A stretch of DNA of 64,000 nt, taken from NCBI RefSeq assembly GCF_030704535.1, contig NC_081817.1:573001-637000 (forward strand), given 5' to 3'. This document shows, one piece after another, positions 54,311 through 64,000 of this stretch. Source of the DNA: Vitis vinifera. Taxonomy: Eukaryota; Streptophyta; Magnoliopsida; Vitales; Vitaceae. A program made the translations under genes and the position numbers. The notes beneath the pieces were generated by a model. The model searched no databases. It saw nothing but the letters and a program-made list of their open reading frames with translations, and was not told the origin of the DNA. How positions within the stretch are numbered: the first letter of the stretch is position 1; each line of letters starts with the position of its first letter.

Positions 54311-57300
54311 TTATTTGTTCCACCATTTTCGATTTTCCATCTTCTTGGCGAGCTCGCTCGCCATTGATGCAAAGTTCTCAGCCCCACTCCGCAGCTCTTC
54401 TGAACGTTGGCTGATCCTCTGGTAGAAGCAGGAAAGGGAAGGTGTTCAGGGTATAAGTAGCACAACAAAATGAAGGAATTTATGCACTACACTTGCCTAA
54501 TATAGTAGTAGTAGTAGTAGTTGTGGTAACGATGATGAAGGAAAGCCTTCAAATTCCAAGCTACTACACAAATTCTATAGCCAAGCATCCTATTTCACCT
54601 CAATGTGGGTCAGCGTTTATGATCCATAGGGCAAATTATTGGACTTGGGAGAATGGAATAGTCTGCCTTTTTTGGTCTATGCTAATCAAGATAAAGTTCT
54701 TTGAGTAGCTGTACTCTAAGAAGTGTCAAAGACGGGTATACCGCTTGGAAGAGGTTTTGAAATGGACTAAAAACACTTCCTAATGCTTGGATGCATTTTC
54801 TTATGAAAATTAAGAGCTTATTTGACGGTGCTTTTAGAAACACTCCTAGCATAAGAAGCACTTTTGAATAAAAAAAAGTGTTACACAAAATTTAGAAAAT
54901 ACCTTTTTAAAGTTTAAAAATCATTTATAGTGTTTTTTGAGAAACACTTGACTGGTGATCATAAAAAACACTTCCAAAGAAAATATTTTCATTAAAAGCA
55001 CTTCAAATAGAAACACTATCAAACGCACTTTAAGAACTCATTTGATAGTGATTCTAGGAAACACTTTTAATGTTTCTAATACTTGAAAATTTTTATCATT
55101 CAAGTGTTAGAAATGTTAGAAACTCTTTCTAGATCACTCCCAAATGCACTTTTAATGCTGGTATTCTAATACTTTAGTTTCCAAAATCTCACCTAATTAT
55201 ATCGAGGGCATTGAAGCAGTGGTTGCCCAGAGGAAACTGAATTTCCCTCTTGAAAAATATCGTCACACATTCAATGATAGATTATATCTAAGGCATTCAA
55301 GAAGTAAACCTACCTCAAGTAGGCATTCAAGAAGTCAACCTACCTCAAGTTTTTCCTGCCGCTCTACAAGTCTGTCTCTTGCATGAGCAGCTGCTGTAGA
55401 GGCATCCTGGAATCAGAGAGATTGACAATGTCAGGGAAATATAAGCCATAAAAATAGAGAATTTACTGAGATTTTCTTATTGAATTACCCCGGCAGATCT
55501 ATATTTAGCTATGATCTCTGCAGGCGTCCTCATTTTAGGTTTTACGTCAGTATTTGAACCTTCAAACAATTTTTCCCTCTCTGTTTCCTTGTCTGCAGAG
55601 AGGAATAAGAATGTTAGCCTCATTTGAAAGTTGAATAAATTTCCAATATTAAAGAGAAGTTGTAATGTACCTCTCTTGTCACCTGCGCTCTTGCGAGATG
55701 AAGATTCAACAACTAAGGGTCCATCAATTTCAATGTCATCTGTACCAAAACAGAAATGAACAGTTGGAGGAGGGGTCTTACGAGATGAAGATGAAACATG
55801 TGCATCTTCACGGTTTGATTTTAAATATACACAGGGGAAGAGGAGAGGAAAGAAGGAAGCTAGAGGAGGAGGAAGAGATAGAGAAACCTATGCTGAGCTC
55901 CACAACTCCTTGGCTGTCTGCAGTAAAGGTAGAAGGGTCTGAGAATAGAACCCTTGAAAAGATGCTGTCTAAATGTGAGAGATCAGTTTTCTGAGCTTCG
56001 GTAAGATCCACATTGTGCTCCATTTTACCCCCTGAGAAACCCTTAATAATGCCACCCAAAATCCCAGAGGTTGTATCCTGTGGCAACAGAAGACAGGCAT
56101 AAGTCCTGAATTGTTACATAACAAATTTGAGAGAGCACCTAAAAAATTGCTACCTGTTTTTTCTTCTGATTTGGTGAGAAGCCAACAGCAGCATCAGCAT
56201 CCTCTGCAAGGACTTTATTATGTAGACAAGGCAAACACTCCGGAATCCTAAAACAAAACAAGCCACAGAGTTCTCTTTAGGACTATTCCAAACTTTGCCT
56301 GCAAGTCACAGCTTGATGCATCAACAACATATATTAATATGTATGCATGGACAATACTGTGTGTGTGTGTGTGTGTGTGTCTGAGAGAGAGAGAGAGAGA
56401 GTTACAGCTTGATGCCTAAACATGTATATGAATATACTGTGTGTTCATGCAAGTCACAGCTTGACACATCAACAACATTTATTTATATTTATGCAAGGAT
56501 AACACTGTGTATGAGCGTATGCATGTATGCGTGTATGTGTGTGTGTGTGTGAGTGGGTGAGAGAGAGAGAGAGAGAGAGACCTGAATTCATTTTCAGAGG
56601 CCAAAAGAGAAATGAAAGCAATTTCACAGCCATTTACCTATAAAACCAAAACGCAAAATTCAAGCCAGATAACAGACCAAAAGTCTATAACTTGAAAATA
56701 TGAACTAGTCAATGAAACTCTAATAATTTATTAACCTACATATGATAAACAAATCAATTATGTTGGCACACTGTACAGTAAGTGTGTACCTTTTGCATGG
56801 ATCCTAATTGTGAAAAGCATGTCCCAGAATCACAGCAAGAAGGTGAAGAAAACATTATGTTCATTTTATGTATATCACGATATGTTGAAACAAATTGTTA
56901 CACTTCTCTAGAGAAAAAGGAGCAACGAAAATGAAACTGAAATATCAGAACCTTGAGCATATGTTAAATTGTAGCCAGGAAACACAAAGAATCAGATATA
57001 AGTATGCAAAATGCTTATAATATTCAGTTGTTGACTGTAATCATTCTATATGTCGTACAGTTGCTGCATGAACCCCTTCTAGTAAATTGAATAGCTTATA
57101 AATGATTTATCACTAACTAATAGATGCGTGTTCTGTGGTCCCTTGCCCTCTAGATGTACCGAAGGACTTCCAGGAAATTTGTAATAAATCTTCAGTGCAG
57201 GTTCAATTCATCTCAATTGGCCCTGACTTTATCACTTACTGGGATTTGGGGGACACAAATTACAATAATGGCAACCACAAATACATATATTGCTTGGTAT

Positions 57301-60300
57301 TAGGAAGGGTCAAATGTGTATGAAACTTAAAGATAGACAAATCCATAAGTGCAGCAATATCCAAAACAGCAGGAAAGCACATGTAATGAACTCCTAGATC
57401 AGGTCATCTGTTAAGAATATTTGGCAAGTCATAAGTGGTAACCTGCTTATTTACTCTTCATTATTCCAATGTTCAATTTTGTTCCTAGTATAGCAATTTT
57501 TTTTACTAGTGTTGGGTGCATACTGAATAATAATGAGACACCAAATGATACTGGAGCAGCTTACTAAATTCTTTTTCTTCAGCATATCATTAATTTGATC
57601 TAGCTTAATTTTCTACTTAATTTAACATCTGTAGAACAGTTTCACTTGACCGATGCACATATATTTTCTTGATTGCCAACATTCTCAATAAAGTCACTCT
57701 AGTCTTCTTATCTTACAGAATTTCTCCTTTAACTGTCTGCAAGATATAGCCCATATTGACGAGATGGACCCTAGAAAAAGGGTTCATGTGAGGTTAGAAT
57801 GTTGAATCTGGCTAAATTTCCTTTTTAAGTACTAATTCTCAGCACTTCAGTTCTGCACTACATAAATAGAGAAAATTTTCCAACATACAGAAGGAATTTT
57901 CTGGCATTTTAAAACTTCTTTCATTCTGAGATAAATGTAATACCACAGTACAACTGGTGCACAGGGTTAAAAGGTCTTGGGATATTTAGTTCAAGTAGGT
58001 GGTTGAGTATATGCACTGTGATTTTTGATTGCTACACTAGGTTTTTTTTTCATGTGCATAAAAAAAGACAGACAAGAAAATGTGGGTTCTAATTGAACTT
58101 GAAAAGAAATTAAAGGTCATAAAATAGATTAGTAACTGATCCAACTCAAAAGGCAAGGAAAATATCAACCAGAATAATCTGTCCCCTATCTGAAGAACTG
58201 ATTGCCTTGTCCATGTTAGCCTTGAAATTCCATCTTATTATTGACATTAGAGAGTATTCTCCCACCACTTCAAGTTCTGGCAAAGACCTGTTCAAAGATG
58301 ACAGCAACTACCGGTGAACAGATACTACTCTAACATCAGTTCAGAATAAAGGAAAAGAAGAAACAAATTTAGTACCAAAATCATTTTACTTTACATCATG
58401 TCAAAAAGCAATATGTGCCATTTGAATGTAAAAAACAGGCCACATAATATTGCAGCAAACTAAATGATAAAAAAACATGAAATGAGCATTGCACCTTATT
58501 TCAATATCTCCACTCTGATATAGTAAAACCAGTCCACTCTCTTTCTCATCTTTCTTGAAGGTTGTAGTCCAACGACATGGTTTTACAAGGTTGACTTTCT
58601 GAATAGAAACATTGTCCCCCTGAAGTAGAAATGTAACTTAATGCACCAAAAAAAAAAAAAAAAATAGATAGTAAAAAATATTTTAATGGAAAATTATAAG
58701 ATAAAACTTACCTGAATCACAGACTTTAAAGAGTACAAGTACAATGCATCCTCACAACAAAGTAAAACAAGTAAGCCCATTAAGCTCTGCTCAGAATATC
58801 TGGCTCTAATAGGGCTGTGGGGCTCAACTTCCAATGGCTTTGCAGGTTCACTTTTAGCCTCAGAATTTCGAGGTGAGTTCAATGTATTTTTTTCACCAGA
58901 CACTTTGGATATGGAAGTACTGCCCTCTGAAAACAAACAGTTACTCAGAAAAAAATCAAAAAGTATCATCAAAACCTAATTTTTCTTTTCTTTGAAAATA
59001 TACTTGCCAAAGATGTACATGGAAATTGCAGTAGACTCTTCTGGGTGTGTCAACTGAGAGCTGATCATACTACCAGTGGTCCCATCTATAACAACAATAT
59101 GAGCATCCTTGGTCAAAAACAATATGATCCCATTTCCAGTATCATTTGAACTTTTGAGTTCTGAGTCCTTTGGACTGTTTATTAAGTAGGGACTATCTGA
59201 AAATGTTTTTACTGCGAGAGAAATTAGAGGAGAACTTGAGCCGGCTATACAGCTTGTATGAAACAAAACTGATAAGGAATTAGTGTCAAGCACAGTGACC
59301 TGAAATGGGACGTTAAAAATGTTAATATTTGAAACTTGTTTAGCTTATTTTGCCAATCAATGAGTCAACCACAACAAATCAGCATTGCACTTGGCTTAAA
59401 TCACTTGGACAACACTCACCCGGCCACATTCAAATCCTACAACAAGTCTAGCTCCAGAAATCGAAAATTGTAGGTGGCGTACAGGAGAATTAAGGAGGGA
59501 AAATAAAGCTGTGCATTGAGGTTCATTCTCTTGATGCAAGTTGTGGACTGCAAACAAATTACACAGCAAAGCACATATATATGACTGCAGAACTGGGGAA
59601 CACTTAAGCAGTGTAAAGAGGAAAATCGACAGGAAAATTGATGAGAAACAGAAACTAGAATATCTCATGGTAGTGAACAGACAAACTGAAAAGTAAAAAG
59701 CTTAAAAGTTTTTTTTTTCCTTTTTTTTGTTGGGGTTGGGGGTGGTGGTGTGATCTTTACACTGAGCCTAAATTATTGTGCAATTTTCTTGAATGATCAA
59801 ACAGAACAGAAAAGAAAAGTCTAAGGATGCCTCACATTTTAGTGCCACAGTTTTCAGGCAATACATGGAGACAATTAAAGAGTACATCTATCAATGAAAA
59901 CCTAATCTAACAATAAGAAAGGAATAGGCAAGCACCCGCACATGGGCAAATAGCATTTATGAAATCATACCTTCATGTTCAGTTTCTGTGACAAAATGCA
60001 AATTTGTGTCATCTGAACTCCCAAGTAGCTGATATAGATGAATCTACACAATGAAAAAATAAAAAAATAAAAAACAGAAAGGAGCACTAATGCAAATAAT
60101 TATCTTTGAAGAGGAAAGCTAAAAAACATGATTAGTTCCCACCAGACCACATTCATTGCCAATGGCTAAGCTTAAGTTGAGGGAGCAAAAATCCAATGCT
60201 GATACTGATGCGCCTACACCAGCAACTTCGATACCTTTCACCTGCTCATCATATAATATATATATATCCTATCAAGTGTTACTCTCCCAATCAGATTAAA

Positions 60301-63300
60301 CAGTGAGTTATTAATCAATATCTCAAAGTGAAAGGGTGTGAACCATCCACCTTTGAAAAATAAAATTTTACAAAATTGATATAGTCTAACCTCAGATTTG
60401 AAAGCAAAAACAAGTGACAGGGCTGGGTATGTGGCATCCCAAATTCGAACAGATCCATCTTGATAACCTGCTATATACATTCTCTCAAGCCCATTATCTG
60501 CAGCAAAGGAAAGTTTGCAGGGAAGGCCACCAGTCAGAGGCCACTTCCTACTTCCCATAGCCAGGGTTTGTCCCACTCGAAGCTTCAAAGCTGAGGCTGT
60601 CTAATTCAACAAAGAAAACCTAAATTAATAAATGGGTGGTATCAGAAAAAAGAACGATTTTTATTAAAATACTGAACCATTCAGAGTTGCTTGTGCCACA
60701 ATGCATATGCTATACCTCAGAAAAGGCCCTGGCCAACTTCCCATCTCCATGTACCAAACTGAGCTTTCCCACAGTCATGTATGGTTCCACAGTAGGCATA
60801 ACCACAGGATATTGCACTGCAGGGACATGTGATCTTTTCTCATGCTCAGACATTAAGGCGGACAAGCAAGTGTCATCATAAACATGCAATTGCCCAGGGT
60901 TTGTTAATACAAATAATGAAGTACTGCCACTACTCCCTGGCACACCAGACTTAGGCAACAGAATCATATCCGCAAAAGAACCATTAAGTGTAAGGTCTAG
61001 ACGGCCAACACACTTCAAATTTTCAATCCCAGAAGACCAATCAAGACTCAAGATCTGCAAAAGATGCTTTACATATTAAACAGAAGATAGAAAAACTTCT
61101 CACTGTTCTACAGTTGATATTTCTATGTTCTTAATAAGCAAAGCTAATATTATTGAAGATTGATTACATCATGTTATTTTTCACTAAACCACCAGCAAGA
61201 GTGAGTATTTTCACATAAATAACAAGAATATTATGCACAAATGAAGTCCCATTGAATAATCCAAAAGTAGAAGTTGGCCTTTCGAGTTGTTTAATCTGAC
61301 AAAACAGACCCCGCTAATATCCAACATTCACTCTTTTACTTCCTAAGGAAGAGATAGAAGTAGAGTTCCACATGTTCCTAATTATGAATTCCCAATGGTA
61401 GCCACCTAAACAGGTTCTCTAGATGACACCCATCTGCGCCTACCTTAAATCTATCATTACACTACCCTAATCAAAGAAGAGGATATTAATGTACTTAGAT
61501 ATCTGATGAAGTCTTAACTCTGCGTGCTAATATCAAGCTAGGATGCCATATTTTGAGGATTCTCTCTGTCTTCTTTCCAAAACGCCCAAATGGAGGATAC
61601 TAAAGAAGATTTTTGGATCACTAAAACCTGAAAAGCTCCAAACTGAATGTGTCATAGAAAATGGAATGAGATAGATGGTTCAATTCTCATTACTTGTTTT
61701 TTCGTAAAACAGGAAAATTTTCTTTTATAAAGAAAAATAAAATAATTAAAAGGAAGGATGAGATATCTCCAAGTGAATCACAAGGACCTAAAAAATCATT
61801 CTCACTGGCTTCTTTGCACAAGATGCAAAAAATAAATAACTCTTTATTGTCTAACATCACAAACATTTACCTCTTTTGAGGCAACCAATCAAGAAAAGCC
61901 TTGATCTTAAGTGGGCATTGCAGTGCTTCATCAGTTTGTCTAGAGAAGGTCTCACTTAAGATAAACTCAAACAGATGGAGAGGAGGAAAAAAGAAGTTAC
62001 AAAATTTTTTTTTGGATGGGTAAAAAGGAAGTTACAAAAGTTACCAGAGGGATTTAAAGCCTTAACTCTTGAATGTTGAGGATGGAGCACATATGGTTGT
62101 GATACTGTTGCATATTTATCTTTTCCATGGTTTGGGCTATAAAGAAAGAAATAAGCACGAAGATCTTTGAGGGCTCAGCATTACCACGTTCTTGAGTGGA
62201 TTGTAGAGAAACATTGTTCCATGACATCCTTAAGTATTTTACATATCCAATAGTTTTTTTGGGGTTCATTTTGGGGTTGGGCTTTGGAGCTAGCAACTCC
62301 ATTACAGTTTCAGACGCTTTTATGCTACAAGAAGAGGAAGGCAAAAAATAACATGGATACACTTAGTAGACTGATCCTTTTACAAAAGAAATTACTTAAA
62401 ATAGCAAAGTATGATTCACATTGGCATCCTGACCCCAAATAGTAGAACTAAGATGTTCCTACTGCTGATATTGTTATGTATCAAAAGAACATCTGAGTTG
62501 CAAATGCCAGAATACAAAAGTGCTAAAATGAATTGAAATTGTACCGTGAGAACTTCATCAGATCCAATTGCTTCACCACCATAGATAAAGAGGTGGCCCC
62601 CACAATCATCATGAGATCTGTCTTCAGACCAATATAGCATAATAACTGGGAGTCTTCTGCTGCCTGAAGATAGCTGTAGCTTAACAGCATTATCAGGCAA
62701 ATTGCCAGGCTGATCTTTGGTAAATATATCAGTTGATAAGTTCCATAAAATAATATCCCCATCTACGTAGCCAACAGCAAGAATTGACCCATTTGCAGAT
62801 GCCCAACAGAGAGAGCTTATATCTTTCTCCATTGGTATGTTTTCTGATGTATCATTAGAAAGTTCATGTCTCATATCATTTGGAGAATTAACCACTGTTT
62901 TATTCTTCACTTGGAGATCCTTGTAGCCTCTAACACAAACAACAGAATCTTGAAAGGCATCCCAGACAATAAGTAGGCCATTCTCATATGCAATCAGCAT
63001 TCTGCAAAAGGATGCATTCTTTTAGATTCAATTGGAAGAACAATAAATCAAATGAATAAAAAAATGTCTAATAACCATCGAAACTTCCCATCCTGGTTTC
63101 TTCTGACAAAGATGCATAATAAAACTTCATGTGAATAGAAACACATAATACATGTGATTGTGTTTCATTGGCTGAAATAGATCTTTGGCATTTAAGCAGC
63201 TCAACTAAGAGAAATTGCTTAGAGGCTTCATAAGAAACTGGATGTGTGAATATGTAATCAGTCCTAAAACCTTTATTGCTACAAATACAGGATTTTATCC

Positions 63301-63662
63301 AATGCTTTTTATTGGATTCTGAGCTCCAAGACTATCTGAAGGATTAATCAGCTTTCATGAAAGGAAGCAGATATTTGACTTGCTCTTTCAGCTTGTTCAC
63401 AATTTTCACTTCTGAATTTCTAATGTGCAAACCATCTCTTTCAATAAATCAATTTAGCATTATAAAATGAGACCCATCACTCATTGTGATTAATCATTCG
63501 CAAACCATATGCCTCCAGATGTCATGGGAATGAGATACAAAACCATGAAGGTGATTTGAAAAACTTTTGAGTAAATATTTTCTTGCCTATTCCCATGAGA
63601 ACAGGGTTGGGGGAGGACTCCTACAATGGAATGATGAATAGGCACTGAAATCCCCGCAACTT
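54311..63662 (-). CDS. TYN11: tomosyn-like WD40 / R-SNARE protein (Lgl/SRO77 family), 5' end missing
   Basis: Regulator of exocytic SNARE assembly; plant tomosyns have N-terminal WD40 beta-propellers and a C-terminal R-SNARE-like helix. Eighteen exons are visible: 63662-63587, 63001-62545, 61054-60716, 60600-60391, 60241-60143, 60043-59971, 59547-59420, 59299-59008, 58926-58712, 58619-58495, 58287-58170, 56637-56582, 56247-56155, 56077-55888, 55739-55671, 55592-55489, 55406-55344 and 54418-54311, about 938 residues. WD40 signatures include LIAYENGLLIVWD, VGYVDGDIILWN and AGYQDGSVRIWDA. The C-terminus has a heptad coiled coil (LVERQEKLERISQRSEELRS) whose Arg in VERQEK fits the SNARE zero layer. 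It ends in MENRKWWNK. Two introns (after 63587 and after 59008) need GC donors. Exon 56247-56155 is one nucleotide short, which breaks the frame and leads to TAG at 55971-55969. Upstream exons lie beyond the window. Confidence 0.9.
54808..55155. mobile_element. two adjoining related MITE-like units in the last tomosyn intron
   Basis: Unit A (about 54,808-55,033) begins TTAAGAGCTTATTTGACGG and ends, in reverse complement, TAAAGTGCGTTTGATAGTG. Unit B (about 55,031-55,155) begins TTAAGAACTCATTTGATAGT and ends, in reverse complement, TAAAAGTGCATTTGGGAGTG. Termini are similar within and between units, suggesting a single non-autonomous family inserted side by side. Confidence 0.6.
55291..55350 (+). 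repeat. 30-bp tandem duplication spanning a splice donor
   Basis: 55291-55320 and 55321-55350 are identical except for one base (A versus C). On the minus strand each copy contains CTTGAG then GTAGGTT, so the tomosyn exon-17 donor at 55344/55343 is repeated 30 bp into the intron. Confidence 0.97.
56301..56580. repeat. duplicated segment with GT and GA microsatellites
   Basis: A CACAGCTTGA...CATCAACAACAT...ACTGTGT unit occurs at about 56,308-56,400 and again at about 56,455-56,580; a shorter partial copy (TTACAGCTTGATGCCTAAAC) lies between them at about 56,402. Both full copies end in (GT)n followed by (GA)n: 56,359-56,400 and 56,536-56,580. The right GA run touches the 5' splice site of tomosyn exon 12. 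Confidence 0.85.
56638..58169 (-). other. tomosyn intron 11
   Basis: 1532-bp intron between exons 58287-58170 and 56637-56582. No conserved coding frame; the plus-strand open stretch at 57135-57323 has no features of a gene. Confidence 0.75.
61055..62544 (-). other. tomosyn intron 2 (of those visible)
   Basis: 1490-bp intron with GTACAATT donor and TTTTGCAG acceptor. No internal exon with WD40-like sequence is recognisable. Confidence 0.75.
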
Positions 63663-64000
63663 CTGCAAAAGTGAGCAAAATTGTAGGATTAATTAGATAT
63701 TGAAACATTACAGAGCTACATAGTTCTCCCAAAAGTAGATCCAACATAAATCACCAATATTCAGAGTTAATAGGTAATGCAATCAAGAATTACATTTTCA
63801 TACGTTCCAGATTGGCATTAAAAACTACTCATGCATGAGATGCTGGCTGCTGAGAATAAGTTTTTAGAGTAGCTTGGCAAAAGGCCAGCTATTAGACACA
63901 TGAGCTCAAACAACATTCTAATATAAAACAAGAATGTCTCATTTATGACTAGTTAATCAAAAGCATTTCAAGTAACAATTCAATTATATTTGCCTGATAC
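63663..64000 (-). other. tomosyn intron running off the window
   Basis: Sequence 5' of the first visible exon; acceptor TTTTGCAG at 63670-63663. The exon starts at codon position 2 (completing a Glu codon), so the donor exon lies to the right of the window. Confidence 0.75.

Noticed and set aside
59000..59008. GT donor (AA/GTATAT) for the tomosyn exon ending near 59006
   Set aside because: Joining there to the acceptor at 58927 leads to TGA after about a dozen codons, whereas the GC donor keeps the long open frame.

Overview
This is nuclear DNA of a flowering plant: AT-rich spacers, GT-AG introns, several MITE and LTR remnants, and genes that are all typical of eudicots. Protein matches and the style of the repeats suggest a woody eudicot such as grapevine (Vitis). 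That species call is an inference; no marker in the window proves it.

Seven protein-coding genes can be reconstructed exon by exon. Left to right they are: the 3' part of a strigolactone-signalling repressor of the SMXL6/7/8 (D53) type (+, 1-5060); an Alfin-like PHD-finger histone reader (+, 5660-10282); a jasmonate-induced oxygenase, JOX (-, 18560-20219); an ankyrin plus tandem CCCH zinc-finger protein (+, 38425-40494); phosphoribosylanthranilate isomerase, PAI, of tryptophan synthesis (+, 44640-48474); a plastid omega-3 fatty-acid desaturase, FAD7/FAD8 (-, 49242-51303); and most of a tomosyn-like WD40/R-SNARE protein (-, 54311-63662), whose 5' end lies beyond the right edge.

The spacers are repeat country. 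The 10.3-18.5 kb spacer holds an old tandem duplication of about 2 kb units. The 20.2-37 kb spacer holds a MITE, an LTR fragment, a 20-G homopolymer, a fossil copia-type gag and a well-bounded hAT-type MITE. The region just upstream of PAI is a recent-looking tandem duplication. PAI intron 2 contains a decayed nuclear copy of plastid psbD. The third intron of the Alfin-like gene contains a probable solo LTR.

The genes are not an operon or cluster with one shared task. However, tomosyn, FAD7/8, PAI, JOX and Alfin-like follow the same order as the Arabidopsis genes I recall as At5g05570 to At5g05610, so this is an old collinear block. Two members have a jasmonate link: plastid omega-3 desaturase makes the linolenate precursor, and JOX inactivates jasmonate. 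The oddest gene is the tomosyn homologue. It has an apparent 1-nt frameshift in a homopolymer, two GC-AG introns, a duplicated splice donor, and a microsatellite directly against another donor. No wholly new biological system is evident.
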